A stretch of DNA of 64,000 bases, taken from NCBI RefSeq assembly GCF_024129435.1, contig NZ_JAMXXN010000005.1, positions 1-64,000 of the forward strand. The letters are read 5' to 3'. This document shows, piece by piece, positions 48,000 through 57,011 of this stretch. The DNA comes from Acinetobacter lwoffii (GTDB lineage Bacteria; Pseudomonadota; Gammaproteobacteria; Pseudomonadales; Moraxellaceae). The translations under genes were made by a program, and so were the position numbers. Positions within the stretch are counted from its first letter, which is position 1. Every line of letters begins with the position of its first letter. The notes beneath the pieces were generated by a model, which saw only the letters and a list, made by a program, of their open reading frames with translations, was not told where the DNA came from and searched no databases.

Positions 48000-48854
48000 T
48001 TAGTTAGGGCGACCCATGACACCACGGATCGTATTTAACACATCGGCTGGAAGTACTACCGTCTTGGCATTTGGCGATTTGGCCATATCTTGCATGGCTT
48101 TAATATACTGTTCACCAAGTAAATAGGCGACCGGAATTTCATTATCACCAATGGCGGAAGTCACCATGTCAATTGCACGTTGTGAAGATTCAGCCAGTAC
48201 CACTTGCGCTTCAGCATCACGACGAGAGGCTTCCAGACGGCCGTCCGCTTCCAGAATCGCGGCCTGTTTTTCACCGTCCGCTTTGGTGACGGTCGCACGA
48301 CGCTGACGTTCAGCTGCTGCCTGTTCTTCCATTGCAGTCTGCATGGTGATTGAAGGTTTAATATCCTGAATTTCTACAGTTTTTAAGGTAATACCCCAGT
48401 CCGAGATATCATCGGAAATACTAGATTTTAAGCGTGCCTTAATATGATCACGCGAAGATAAAGCATCATCCAGATCCATTTCCCCGACAATCGAACGCAG
48501 TGAGGTTTGCACCAGGTTCTGAATCGCCCAGGAATAGTTTTCAATCCCGTACACGGCTTTTTCTGGTGTGGTCAGATTAATATAAGCCACGGCATTCATC
48601 AGCAGGACCGCATTATCACGGGTAATCACTTCCTGTGAGGGAATATCCAAAACGATATCTTTGGTTGTGACTTTATAGGCGACTTCATCGACATAAGGAA
48701 TGACAAAATTCAGGCCCGGATTTAGGGTGGTGTGGTATTTACCCAGACGCTGTACAATCCATTTGTAACCTTGTGGCACAATCCGCACACCTTTAAAAAT
48801 GGTAATCGCAACAAAGGCCAGAAACGCGATAACAATGATAGAACCACCAGACAT
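48000..48854 (-). CDS. SPFH-domain slipin/stomatin-like protein (QmcA type)
   Basis: A 284-residue membrane-anchored SPFH protein: N-terminal hydrophobic anchor (3-20), SPFH core beginning VPQGYKWIVQRLGKYHTTLNPG, then a long helix rich in Ala/Glu (AEQAAAERQRRATVTKADGE), and a conserved C-terminal segment VVLPADVL. It resembles E. coli QmcA and bacterial slipins that form membrane cages. It is 12 bp downstream of the nfeD-like gene, the normal partner. Confidence 0.9.
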   Translation of the reverse strand: MSGGSIIVIAFLAFVAITIFKGVRIVPQGYKWIVQRLGKYHTTLNPGLNFVIPYVDEVAYKVTTKDIVLDIPSQEVITRDNAVLLMNAVAYINLTTPEKAVYGIENYSWAIQNLVQTSLRSIVGEMDLDDALSSRDHIKARLKSSISDDISDWGITLKTVEIQDIKPSITMQTAMEEQAAAERQRRATVTKADGEKQAAILEADGRLEASRRDAEAQVVLAESSQRAIDMVTSAIGDNEIPVAYLLGEQYIKAMQDMAKSPNAKTVVLPADVLNTIRGVMGRPN

Positions 48855-48866
48855 AGCTTATTCACC

Positions 48867-49340
48867 TTATTGATTTTGATAATTCGTGCTGTGAGGTTGT
48901 ACGACCAGGTCATTACCCAGAATATCCACGACGCGAACGCGGTCTCCGACCTGAACTGGGTCCAGAGTTCGGCATTCCCATTCATCCGAACCTAAAACTG
49001 GCATCGGAAAGCGCACCCGGATTTGCCCATGATCCAGATTAGTCTGAATCACCATGCCCACCTGACCAATGGTCGCTTCACGCGATAGACCGGCTTTGGT
49101 CTTATCAATGGAAAGTGGCTTGATAAACTTAAACCAGAGCAGCGTACACAGAATAGAAAGTACGATCCAGGTCAGGAGCTGGGTCGTCAGTCCCATCATC
49201 GGGAACATCCAGTACAGGACGCCAACCATGATGGCACCGATCCCGAACCACAGGGCAGCAAATGCGGGCAGTAGTAATTCCGATAGAATCAGAAGGATGC
49301 CTAATACAAACCAGTGCCAAGGTTCAAGAACTAATTCCAT
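48867..49340 (-). CDS. NfeD-like membrane protein, short form
   Basis: A 157-residue NfeD1b-type protein: two or three hydrophobic helices in the first 85 residues and a C-terminal OB-fold from GQVGMVIQTNLDHGQIRVRF to the end. It lacks the protease domain of long NfeD proteins. Co-transcribed with the slipin downstream; the pair is thought to organise membrane microdomains or protease quality control (family knowledge). Confidence 0.88.
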   Translation of the reverse strand: MELVLEPWHWFVLGILLILSELLLPAFAALWFGIGAIMVGVLYWMFPMMGLTTQLLTWIVLSILCTLLWFKFIKPLSIDKTKAGLSREATIGQVGMVIQTNLDHGQIRVRFPMPVLGSDEWECRTLDPVQVGDRVRVVDILGNDLVVQPHSTNYQNQ

Positions 49341-49442
49341 ATCGTGACCTATATCGCTAAGTATTTAATTAATCATCATCTTTATATGATTGATCTTCAA
49401 TGTAGCAGATGCGGCCGCAGATGAATATAAAAAATTCATGCA

Positions 49443-50360
49443 TCAAAATTTTGCCGGACGTGGCGGTTTAAATGCCGCGGGAGACTGCTTGAAGTTGCTA
49501 ATGGCTTTTTCAATAGTACGGATTTTCAGCTGAGCAGCCTTTTCACCTTCCAGAATGGTCGCATTACTGGCTTTCAGGTCTAAAGTACCAATATGGCCGA
49601 CTTTGGGCTGGATCACCACATTGGCCTGACTCAGTTCCTCATGAATGCTTTGCTGTCCCATAATATTCAGGGTCTGATCTAGTACGCCCCACATATTTAG
49701 AGCCTTATTACCATCCGGACGGGCAGAAATATCCACGGCAATCACAATGTCTGCTCCCATATCTTTGGCGGTCTTGACCGGAATCGGACTGACCAGACCG
49801 CCATCGACATATTTGCTTCCACCAATCACTGCAGGCACAAACACATTCGGAATACTGCAGGACGCTCGGACCGCCTGTCCGGCATTGCCTTTAATAAAGT
49901 CAGCTTTACGGCCATTGTCCAGACGAGTGGCAACAGCAGCAAAGCGAATCGGGAATTGTTCAATTGGTTTGTTCGCCACATTCTTATTGACGAAATCCTG
50001 CAATTTTTGTCCGGCAATAATCCCTTGCCGGTTCAAGGTTAAATCGCGGATATCAGATTCTTTAAAATTCAGGGCAATCTGCTGTAACTGATAAGGCGAT
50101 TTGCCACTGGCATACAGGCTACCGACAAAACTACCGGCACTGGTACCGGTGACGATTTTCGGTTTGATGCCGTGTGATTCGAGCACTTTAATGACGCCAA
50201 TATGGGCAAAACCTTTGGCACCGCCGCCACCGAGGGCAATGGCGACGACAGGTTCACGGGCTTTTAATGGCGTGGCAGGCGTAGGTGTTTTAGTGGCTTT
50301 GTCACAGGCTGCAAGACTGAAACCAAGGCAGCCAATTAAGGCATAACGGGCTAATTTCAT
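49443..50360 (-). CDS. Patatin-like phospholipase lipoprotein, RssA type
   Basis: A 305-residue patatin-like acylhydrolase. The signal peptide MKLARYALIGCLGFSLAAC has a lipobox with Cys19, so it is a lipoprotein, unusual for RssA-like enzymes which are cytoplasmic. The oxyanion loop GGGGAKGFAH, nucleophile GTSAGS and Asp of the DGG motif form an intact Ser-Asp dyad. It probably acts on phospholipids at the periplasmic face. Transcribed in the same direction as the upstream acyltransferase, with 63 bp between. Confidence 0.88.
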   Translation of the reverse strand: MKLARYALIGCLGFSLAACDKATKTPTPATPLKAREPVVAIALGGGGAKGFAHIGVIKVLESHGIKPKIVTGTSAGSFVGSLYASGKSPYQLQQIALNFKESDIRDLTLNRQGIIAGQKLQDFVNKNVANKPIEQFPIRFAAVATRLDNGRKADFIKGNAGQAVRASCSIPNVFVPAVIGGSKYVDGGLVSPIPVKTAKDMGADIVIAVDISARPDGNKALNMWGVLDQTLNIMGQQSIHEELSQANVVIQPKVGHIGTLDLKASNATILEGEKAAQLKIRTIEKAISNFKQSPAAFKPPRPAKF

Positions 50361-50423
50361 TATAAAAACTGGTGATTAAATCAACAAAATTCAGGCTATC
50401 ACATCAAAAAAAGGCGTATTTGC

Positions 50424-51053
50424 CTAGTCTTTTTTCAAAAGCTTTTGTAACGGCTTGGCCACCCAGTCCGGATTTTTGGCCGAGAATTTACCTTCGTAAT
50501 GCTGATAAATCTGTTCCAGGTCGTATTCATAATCACCGGTCAGATGGTACACGCCCAGGATATGAATGGTCTTGATATCATAATCAAAGGAAAACATCAC
50601 AATCGGCAAATGAGCTGCCTTGGCAATATGATAAAAACCGCTGCGAATTTTTTCTGGTGCCTTACGTGAACCTTCCGGTGCCATACCGACCCAGATCTGT
50701 TCTGATTTTTCAATAATCTCGACAATCTGTCGGGTATGACCTTGTGGACTATCTCGGACGACAGGAACGACGCCAATCCATTCCAGTACCGGTTTTAGCG
50801 GTGTACGAAACAGGCTGTCTTTACCAAAAATCGTAATCTGAATACCGAGACCAAGCAAGGCATTAAAACCCAGCCATGCATCAATATTGGAGGTGTGCGG
50901 AGAAATAATCGCGACTGCTTTAGGTAAGTCTGGAAATTCACCTTCCAGACGCCAGCCTTGGCCCAAAAAAAGCTGCCTGAAAAAAGTCCGGCTCAGCTTG
51001 CTGCCGCGGGATGGCACATGCGGCGGGAGTTGGGGGAAACGTGTCTGGGCCAT
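50424..51053 (-). CDS. PlsC-like lysophospholipid acyltransferase
   Basis: A 209-residue acyltransferase with the catalytic HxxxxD motif in SPHTSNIDAWLGF and the EGSRKAPEKIRSGFYHIA substrate motif. It lacks transmembrane helices beyond a short hydrophobic N-terminal part, like the smaller members of the family. It likely transfers an acyl group to a lysophosphatidic acid or similar lipid. Together with the patatin lipoprotein downstream it suggests phospholipid remodelling. Divergent from the MFS gene. Confidence 0.85.
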   Translation of the reverse strand: MAQTRFPQLPPHVPSRGSKLSRTFFRQLFLGQGWRLEGEFPDLPKAVAIISPHTSNIDAWLGFNALLGLGIQITIFGKDSLFRTPLKPVLEWIGVVPVVRDSPQGHTRQIVEIIEKSEQIWVGMAPEGSRKAPEKIRSGFYHIAKAAHLPIVMFSFDYDIKTIHILGVYHLTGDYEYDLEQIYQHYEGKFSAKNPDWVAKPLQKLLKKD

Positions 51054-51190
51054 TGCTTATGTCTCTTCCTGAAACTAATTTTTCTTTATTTTTTATTATA
51101 TTAGACTGTTGTAAAATCCGGATCATTGGCAAAATGTATAGCATCTTAAATGTTGTTGATGCATTTTTAACTGAAGGACTTGGCCTGAAT

Positions 51191-52429
51191 ATGCGGAATA
51201 TCTATATTTTACTGTTTTCGCTGTATTGGGCACAGGGGCTTCCGGTCGGGTTTATGACGCATGCCTTGCCAGTCATTCTGCGAGCTGAAGGGGTATCGCT
51301 GGCGCATATCGGGGGCTTTGGTCTGTTAATGCTGCCTTGGTCGATTAAAATATTCTGGGCACCTTTAGTTGATCGGCATGGATCGAGCGCCAAAGGTCAT
51401 TACCGTAGCTGGATTATTCCCTTGCAATGGCTGTCAGTTGCTGTATTGATTGGGCTCTCATTTCTACCGATTCAGGCCTTGAATCAGCCGCTGTATTTAC
51501 TGCTGTTTTTTATCACGCTTTTGTTGATGAATGGTATTGGTGCGACGCAGGATATTGCGACCGATGCACTGGCAGTCAATATTCTGAAAAATGAACAGCA
51601 ACATTGGGGTAATACCTTTCAGGTGATTGGTTCTCGTCTGGGATTCATTGTCGGAGGTGGGGCCATATTATGGTTGCTCGATCTGCTGCAATGGCAAGCC
51701 ACCTTTCTATTATTGGCAGCTCTGGTCTTTATTAATACTTTACCCATTTTATTTTTTAGAGAATCTCAGCATTCAAAAATTATCACGCCAGCTGATAAAG
51801 GACCTGCACTCAGCAATATAAAAACCTATTTTCAATACTTCTGGTCGGATTCAACCTTGGCTGCTTGGTTAATGGTTTTACTGACCTTTAAAATCGCCGA
51901 TGGTTTATCCGGGCCTTTATTAAAACCTTTAATGGTAGATCTCGGACTGAGCTTTAGCCAGATTGGTCTTTATGTCACCATGCTGGGAGCCATGGCTGCC
52001 TTGATTGGGGCAGGACTGGCCGGTTGGTGTCTGAAGTACTGGTCGCGCAGCCGGAGTTTGATCGTTTTCTCAATTTTAAAAATATTGGGCTTAATGGCCT
52101 ACGCCTGGCTGGCTGCCCAGTATGAAACCCAAAAAAAAGTAGAAAACTGGATGATATATCTGATTAATGCCGCCGAAGACATGATCTCTGCCATGCTTTT
52201 GGTGGTCATGCTGACCTTGGTCATGCAATACAGTCGCAAGTATCTGGCCGGTACTGATTTTACCTTTCAGGTGGCGCTGATGGCCACGGTAAGTGGGGGA
52301 CTTTATAGCCTGAGTGGGATATTCGGGGATTATTGGGGGTATGCACAGTATTTAACATATATTGTATGGATCAGCGTGTTTTTATTATGGCCTATCGTAT
52401 TTTGGGGTAGAACAAAGCAAGACACCTGA
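51191..52429 (+). CDS. MFS transporter, AmpG/RhtX-like
   Basis: A 412-residue inner-membrane transporter with twelve predicted helices. It begins MRNIYILLFSLYWAQGLPVGF and contains MLPWSIKIFWAPLVDRHG, both typical of the AmpG/RhtX/FptX group that imports muropeptides or siderophores. The ATG at 51191 is chosen since the longer frame overlaps the acyltransferase gene and is not hydrophobic-start-like; AAGGA lies about 11 nt upstream. Which substrate it carries is not decidable here. Confidence 0.85.
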   Translation: MRNIYILLFSLYWAQGLPVGFMTHALPVILRAEGVSLAHIGGFGLLMLPWSIKIFWAPLVDRHGSSAKGHYRSWIIPLQWLSVAVLIGLSFLPIQALNQPLYLLLFFITLLLMNGIGATQDIATDALAVNILKNEQQHWGNTFQVIGSRLGFIVGGGAILWLLDLLQWQATFLLLAALVFINTLPILFFRESQHSKIITPADKGPALSNIKTYFQYFWSDSTLAAWLMVLLTFKIADGLSGPLLKPLMVDLGLSFSQIGLYVTMLGAMAALIGAGLAGWCLKYWSRSRSLIVFSILKILGLMAYAWLAAQYETQKKVENWMIYLINAAEDMISAMLLVVMLTLVMQYSRKYLAGTDFTFQVALMATVSGGLYSLSGIFGDYWGYAQYLTYIVWISVFLLWPIVFWGRTKQDT

Positions 52430-52788
52430 TCATTGCAACGCATCAATTAAAGCCGTATTAAAAACAATCAAATTATTTTAAAAGTGTCGTTAATACATAT
52501 TTTAGCTAAAAGTATGAGATAAAAATGATTTCAAACTGAGTCTAAAATTGTTAAATTTCTGATGTTTTTATACGGCTTATTATGTAGGTATAGTTAAAAA
52601 ACATAAATCCAGTAAAATCATGTAACATGATAAGGATAGTTTTTAACTATGCATATTGTTCGTGAGTTATCTCGCGAGATAATAAAATAAGTCAATTTAT
52701 AATTATAGATATTCCACACACTTTAGATTTTAGTGGGAATCAGTGAGCTTTCAATGGCAATGAACATTTGTTCACTATGGAGAATTTA
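52430..52788. other. Promoter region of the DcaP-like porin gene
   Basis: 359 bp, AT-rich, with a 16-bp perfect palindrome at 52667-52682. No protein gene seen. Confidence 0.55.
52667..52682. promoter_or_regulatory. Perfect 16-bp palindrome upstream of the porin gene
   Basis: TTATCTCGCGAGATAA is exactly self-complementary and its GC core stands out from the AT-rich surroundings. It lies 107 bp before the porin start codon. It fits a dimeric repressor site (TetR, GntR or similar); the regulator is not in the window. Confidence 0.5.
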
Positions 52789-54051
52789 ATGAGTCAAGTT
52801 TTAACAAGAAAGTTTTTAGTTAAGGGATTAGCAGTCGCAGTAACAACACTGATGATGGGGACTGTTGCACATGCTGAAACACAAGAGCAAAAAGAAATTA
52901 AGCAGCTGCGCCAAGAAATTGAAGCACTGAAAGCATTAGTATTACAGCAGCAACAAGTTCAGCAAATTCAAGCCGTGCAGATTGAACAAGTCAAAGCAAC
53001 TCCACAACAATCAGCAGCTGCACCGAAAGTGCTAAGTACAAAATCAGGTACTGAAGTGAAGCTATATGGTTTCGTTCGTGGTGATGCGAACTATATCATT
53101 GAAGGTTCAGCAGGAGACTTCTCTGACGTTGCTAAAACCAATGGTCAAACGAATGACAAGTTCGTTGCAACAGCAAAAACAACACGAATAGGTTTAGATT
53201 TTAAAACCAATGTTGAAGGTGCAGAGGTTGGCGGTAAACTTGAAAGTGATTTCGCAGGGTCTAACGATTCATTCCGTATACGTCAAGCATATTTAACCTA
53301 TGAAAATTGGTTGATTGGTCAAACACAATCTAACTTCTTGTCAAATCATGCACCGTTTATGATTGACTTCAGCACCAACGTCGGTGGGGGGACTACCCGT
53401 CTACCAATGGTTCGTTATGGTTTTGATTTGACACCGGCAACGCAATTATTCCTGGCGGCAGAAAAACCAAACTCAAGTGCTGAAGACATCAAATCAAGCG
53501 TACCAACATTGACCGCTAAATTGGCACACAACTTTGATGACAAAAAAGGTAATGCGTCTGCGCGTGCTTTAGTTGAAGTTTATAAAGATGAAGATATTAA
53601 CAAGCGTAAAACAGGTTGGGGTCTAGCTGCAGGTACAACGTATCAAGTGCTTGATCCTTTAAAAGCGACGCTAGATGTCAGCTATACCAAAGGTGTAAAC
53701 GGTATTTTGTATGGTACCAATGCCAATGCTGCATTCGTAGATGATGAAGATGACCGCAATATTGAGCAAAATGAAATTTGGGCGGTACAAACGGGTTTGA
53801 CGTACAGTATTTTACCTAACTTAAAAACATCACTAGGTTATGGTGCATTGTTTGCTGATAAAGACTCAGACTATGCAGACCTCAATGCTACTGCAAACAA
53901 AGAGGTGCAACAAGCGTGGTTAAACTTGGTGTATTCACCTGTTAAACCCCTTGAGTTTGGTGTTGAGTATGTCAACGGTGAGCGTAAAACCTTTGATAAT
54001 GAGAAATTCAAAGAAAACCGTATTGGTTTAATGAGCAAATATAGTTTCTAA
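52789..54051 (+). CDS. DcaP-like outer-membrane porin
   Basis: A 420-residue porin of the DcaP group, trimeric channels in Acinetobacter for dicarboxylates and small anions. The ATG at 52789 has GGAG 7 nt upstream and yields a signal peptide ending AHA around residue 29. The mature N-terminus is a coiled coil (KEIKQLRQEIEALKALVLQQ), typical of DcaP, followed by a barrel beginning VKLYGFVRGDANYI and ending KYSF. Regulated probably through the palindrome upstream. Confidence 0.9.
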   Translation: MSQVLTRKFLVKGLAVAVTTLMMGTVAHAETQEQKEIKQLRQEIEALKALVLQQQQVQQIQAVQIEQVKATPQQSAAAPKVLSTKSGTEVKLYGFVRGDANYIIEGSAGDFSDVAKTNGQTNDKFVATAKTTRIGLDFKTNVEGAEVGGKLESDFAGSNDSFRIRQAYLTYENWLIGQTQSNFLSNHAPFMIDFSTNVGGGTTRLPMVRYGFDLTPATQLFLAAEKPNSSAEDIKSSVPTLTAKLAHNFDDKKGNASARALVEVYKDEDINKRKTGWGLAAGTTYQVLDPLKATLDVSYTKGVNGILYGTNANAAFVDDEDDRNIEQNEIWAVQTGLTYSILPNLKTSLGYGALFADKDSDYADLNATANKEVQQAWLNLVYSPVKPLEFGVEYVNGERKTFDNEKFKENRIGLMSKYSF

Positions 54052-54072
54052 TTGATGATGTAAAGCTTAATA

Positions 54073-54103
54073 AAAAATCCCACCAATCGGTGGGATTTTT
54101 TAT
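54073..54103 (+). terminator. Terminator of the porin gene
   Basis: 12-bp stem aaaaatcccacc / ggtgggattttt, loop AATC, followed by T residues; 21 bp past the stop codon. Confidence 0.88.
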
Positions 54104-54199
54104 ATCAATACTTTAGGAGAAGATGTTTTTAATAAAGCATAGGGATTGGTACAGGTGTTGAGTATAAATTCTAATTTAGACTTTGTAATCTAAGAAAAG

Positions 54200-54224
54200 G
54201 CGGTGCTTTGGCATCGCTTTTTTT
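54200..54224 (+). terminator. Second terminator-like hairpin after the porin gene
   Basis: gcggtgc / gcatcgc with a G-U pair, loop TTTG, then seven T residues. It is not attached to any gene, so it may be a backup terminator or the end of a short unannotated transcript. Confidence 0.5.
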
Positions 54225-54321
54225 ATGCTTGAAACTACAAAACTTAGCAATTTTATGTCCGATCTAACAAGTTTCGCGCTGTTACCATGACTGAAAGTTT
54301 CAATATTTTGATTTGAACATT

Positions 54322-55023
54322 ATGACGATCCAAGCCGTTTTATTTGACCTTGATAATACCTTGACCCATCGTGATCTCACTGCACAAGCTTATAGCCGCT
54401 CTCTGGCAGAGTATTATGCTCCGGCTCTGGCACAGGTCGAACCAGAAAAAATTATCGAGATTGTACGACGCATCGATAATGGCGGTTATCCAAAAAAGGA
54501 ATTGCTGACGCATGGCAGTATCGGGGCTTCGGCTGCTTATACCTTATTGCAGGAGCTATCCTGGTTAAGTCCCCCGAGCATAGATGAACTGGCCCAATTC
54601 TGGTTCAGCCAGTTTGGTCGCTGCGCTGTAGAAATGCCCGATGCCAAGCAGGTGCTAGAGCAGTTAAAATCCCAAGGCTATCAACTGGCGATTGTCTCCA
54701 ATGGCGGACATGACACCCGTTTAAATACGATTCGGGGTTTGGGTATTGAACCTTATTTTGATGAGATCATCAGTTCGGGACTAGTAGGCTTTAACAAACC
54801 ACAGCCAGAAATATTCCAGATCACTGCAGAGCGTCTAGGTGTGCAGCCTGCACAGTGCCTGTATATTGGCGACCATCCAATTAATGATGTACAAGGAGCT
54901 ACAGAGGCCGGAATGCATGCATTATGGATGCAAGGCTTTCATACAGATGCTGAACATATCCAATATAAAATTCAGCAACTGCCAGAAATTTTTGCGCATT
55001 TGCAGTTACTGAATCAGGCTTAA
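54322..55023 (+). CDS. HAD-family hydrolase, YjjG/phosphoglycolate-phosphatase-like
   Basis: A 233-residue HAD phosphatase. The nucleophile motif is VLFDLDNTLTHRD, motif II is IVSNGGHDTR and the metal site is CLYIGDHPINDVQGA. The start at 54322 (MTIQAVLFDLD) is preferred to an upstream TTG. The ribosome-binding site is weak. It ends 4 bp into the convergent DUF421 gene. Substrate unknown; likely a small phosphate ester. Confidence 0.85.
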   Translation: MTIQAVLFDLDNTLTHRDLTAQAYSRSLAEYYAPALAQVEPEKIIEIVRRIDNGGYPKKELLTHGSIGASAAYTLLQELSWLSPPSIDELAQFWFSQFGRCAVEMPDAKQVLEQLKSQGYQLAIVSNGGHDTRLNTIRGLGIEPYFDEIISSGLVGFNKPQPEIFQITAERLGVQPAQCLYIGDHPINDVQGATEAGMHALWMQGFHTDAEHIQYKIQQLPEIFAHLQLLNQA

Positions 55024-55697
55024 GTTATTCTTAAACAGTCAATCGTTTCGGCCCATTGCGAAGAATCACAGCGCGGACATTGCTGGTCGGCATGCGAAAG
55101 GGTTTGTACCTGTCCACAGTAAATGCAGGCATATAATTGCCCGGCCTTGACCTGTTGGACAATAGAGCAGGTTTTAGGAAAAAGTGGCAGCCCAGGCCGA
55201 ACCTCATCCGATTTGAAAAACAGGATACTGAACTTACCGTCAGTTTCCAGTAAACCGGTGCGTACCTGACCGAGATGTTCTACGCCTTGCTGGCGCATTT
55301 CGGCAAAGAATTCATCATGTGACATTTTACCTTTTTTAATCTCTTCAACGACCAGCACGCCATCTTCTACGATATAAATTGGTTTACCTTCCAGTAGGTC
55401 TTCAAACCACTGATATTTCATCATGAGCCAGGTGGTCAGGCGGTACATGATAATAATTACTGACATCACCAGAACTGCCTGAATCAGGGGAATATCTTCG
55501 GTAAACATTGGGTCGCCGGCAATCGAACCCAAGCTCAAAATGATAGCGACTTCGAAGATGGAAAGCTGACGTACCCCGCGTTTTCCGGTCAGGCGCAGAA
55601 ACAGGATAATCATCGTGTACATCAGGGCACAACGCAGTAAAATTTCTGCAGTAAACTCCCAAGTGGTGTCATGTATAAATATCGTGGCCCAGTCCAT
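55020..55697 (-). CDS. DUF421 (YetF-like) membrane protein with zinc-ribbon-like tail
   Basis: A 225-residue protein. N-terminal three hydrophobic helices (about 20-35, 48-62, 72-92) and a YetF-like beta domain (PIYIVEDGVLVVEEIKKGKM) form the DUF421 core. Unlike typical members it ends with a zinc-ribbon-like motif, CIYC at 191-194 and CPRC at 207-210. Function of the family is poorly defined, with membrane or sporulation links in Bacillus. The terminal Cys pairs suggest metal binding. Convergent with the HAD gene by 4 bp. Confidence 0.8.
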   Translation of the reverse strand: MDWATIFIHDTTWEFTAEILLRCALMYTMIILFLRLTGKRGVRQLSIFEVAIILSLGSIAGDPMFTEDIPLIQAVLVMSVIIIMYRLTTWLMMKYQWFEDLLEGKPIYIVEDGVLVVEEIKKGKMSHDEFFAEMRQQGVEHLGQVRTGLLETDGKFSILFFKSDEVRPGLPLFPKTCSIVQQVKAGQLYACIYCGQVQTLSHADQQCPRCDSSQWAETIDCLRIT

Positions 55698-56150
55698 TTA
55701 AATTCTTTATCCTCATTTTGCTCTTTGGCTCGAGTCTAACAATATCAGTATTTTATTTGCTGCTGTGTTTATGTAAGTTTATGAATAAAGATAGATTCTA
55801 TTTAAAAAAGAAGCTTGAGCTTAAAAAGCTAGCTATTTAATTTATTCAAAATAAGATAGAGATTTCATGTAAATAATGCATAAAAAATCAGCAGATTAAA
55901 TTTGAAGAAGATCACATTCTTTTTTCGCTGTTTTTAAATCTATAAAAGTATTATCCATTTGAAATTTATCAATATGAATCCTGAATAATGTGTTTTAAAG
56001 AATTAGGAGTGTTTGGAAATTTGTAAGCAAATCACTTCATTTCTATAAAAATCTGTAGTTTGTGGCCTGAAAAATAGAGTGATTAAACTAGGTTAATAAA
56101 CTGTTTTTAAATTAGAAATTGTGATTTTGACTTCCAACAAGGGATGTATT
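55698..56150. other. Intergenic region before the carbonic anhydrase gene
   Basis: 453 bp, AT-rich, with both divergent promoters expected in it. No ORF with a ribosome-binding site, no RNA gene, no clear inverted repeat. Confidence 0.5.
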
Positions 56151-56867
56151 GTGAAAAAAATATTCACGCTTTTAACGGTTATGGGTTTAAGTACAGCGGT
56201 CTGGGCAGATGCGGATTGGGATTATACTCAGCCTGAGCAATGGTCGACTTTGAGCCAGAAATACTCAGCCTGTAACGGTCTGAACCAGTCGCCAATCAAT
56301 ATTGAGCGAACAGTGAAAGCAGAACTGGAACCGCTCAAGTTCAGCTATAACACCATGATTCATGCGATCGAAAATAAAGGTCATACTGTCCAGGTGGATT
56401 TTGCGCAAGGTGGTGAATTGCAGCTGGATGGCGATACCTTTGTGCTAAAACAGTTTCATTTGCATAGCCCGAGTGAAAACCTGATTAAAGGCAAAAACTA
56501 TCCACTGGAAATCCATTTTGTCCATGCCAATGCCAAAGGTGAGCTGGCTGTGGTGGGGATGATGTTCGAGCAGGGTGCAGAAAGCCAGATGCTCAAACGC
56601 ATGTGGAACCGTTTGCCAAAAAAGCAGGGTGAGGAAGTGGTTTTAAAGACCCCACAACCTGTGAATGAAATGTTGCCTAAGAATCTGGATTATTACCGTT
56701 TTAGCGGCTCGCTGACCACACCGCCGTGTTCTGAAGGGGTACGCTGGCTGATTCTGAAAGATATTCAGCAGGCTTCTGCCAAGCAGATTTCGGAATTTTC
56801 CAAACTGATGGGACATCCAAATAACCGTCCGGTGCAGTCCCTGAATGGCCGTGTAGTGCTGGAATAA
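56151..56867 (+). CDS. Periplasmic alpha-class carbonic anhydrase
   Basis: A 238-residue alpha carbonic anhydrase that interconverts CO2 and bicarbonate in the periplasm. The GTG start follows AAGGGA; signal peptide VKKIFTLLTVMGLSTAVWADA. Zinc ligands are the two His in FHLHSPSEN and one in EIHFVH, and the conserved YRFSGSLTTPPCSEGV is present. A Cys pair (one in YSACNGLNQSP, one in PPCSEG) fits the disulfide of bacterial alpha-CAs. Confidence 0.93.
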   Translation: MKKIFTLLTVMGLSTAVWADADWDYTQPEQWSTLSQKYSACNGLNQSPINIERTVKAELEPLKFSYNTMIHAIENKGHTVQVDFAQGGELQLDGDTFVLKQFHLHSPSENLIKGKNYPLEIHFVHANAKGELAVVGMMFEQGAESQMLKRMWNRLPKKQGEEVVLKTPQPVNEMLPKNLDYYRFSGSLTTPPCSEGVRWLILKDIQQASAKQISEFSKLMGHPNNRPVQSLNGRVVLE

Positions 56868-56882
56868 TCAATATGAGAGCGA

Positions 56883-56910
56883 AAAAGCAGACTTTGGTCT
56901 GCTTTTTTTT
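56883..56910 (+). terminator. Terminator of the carbonic anhydrase gene
   Basis: Stem aaaagcagac-type with ggtctgctttt and a run of T residues, 16 bp past the stop codon. Confidence 0.85.
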
Positions 56911-57011
56911 AATTCTGATACAAATTTCGAAAAGGCACACGGAAAAGAACTTTGTGACAAAAGCTGAAAGATTTAAGATAGATATTATTTCTTCTTTGAC
57001 TTTCTCCTGCC

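Noticed and set aside
51011..51190. 60-residue N-terminal extension of the MFS gene
   Set aside because: Overlaps the divergent acyltransferase gene and does not match AmpG-type N-termini, which begin at 51191.
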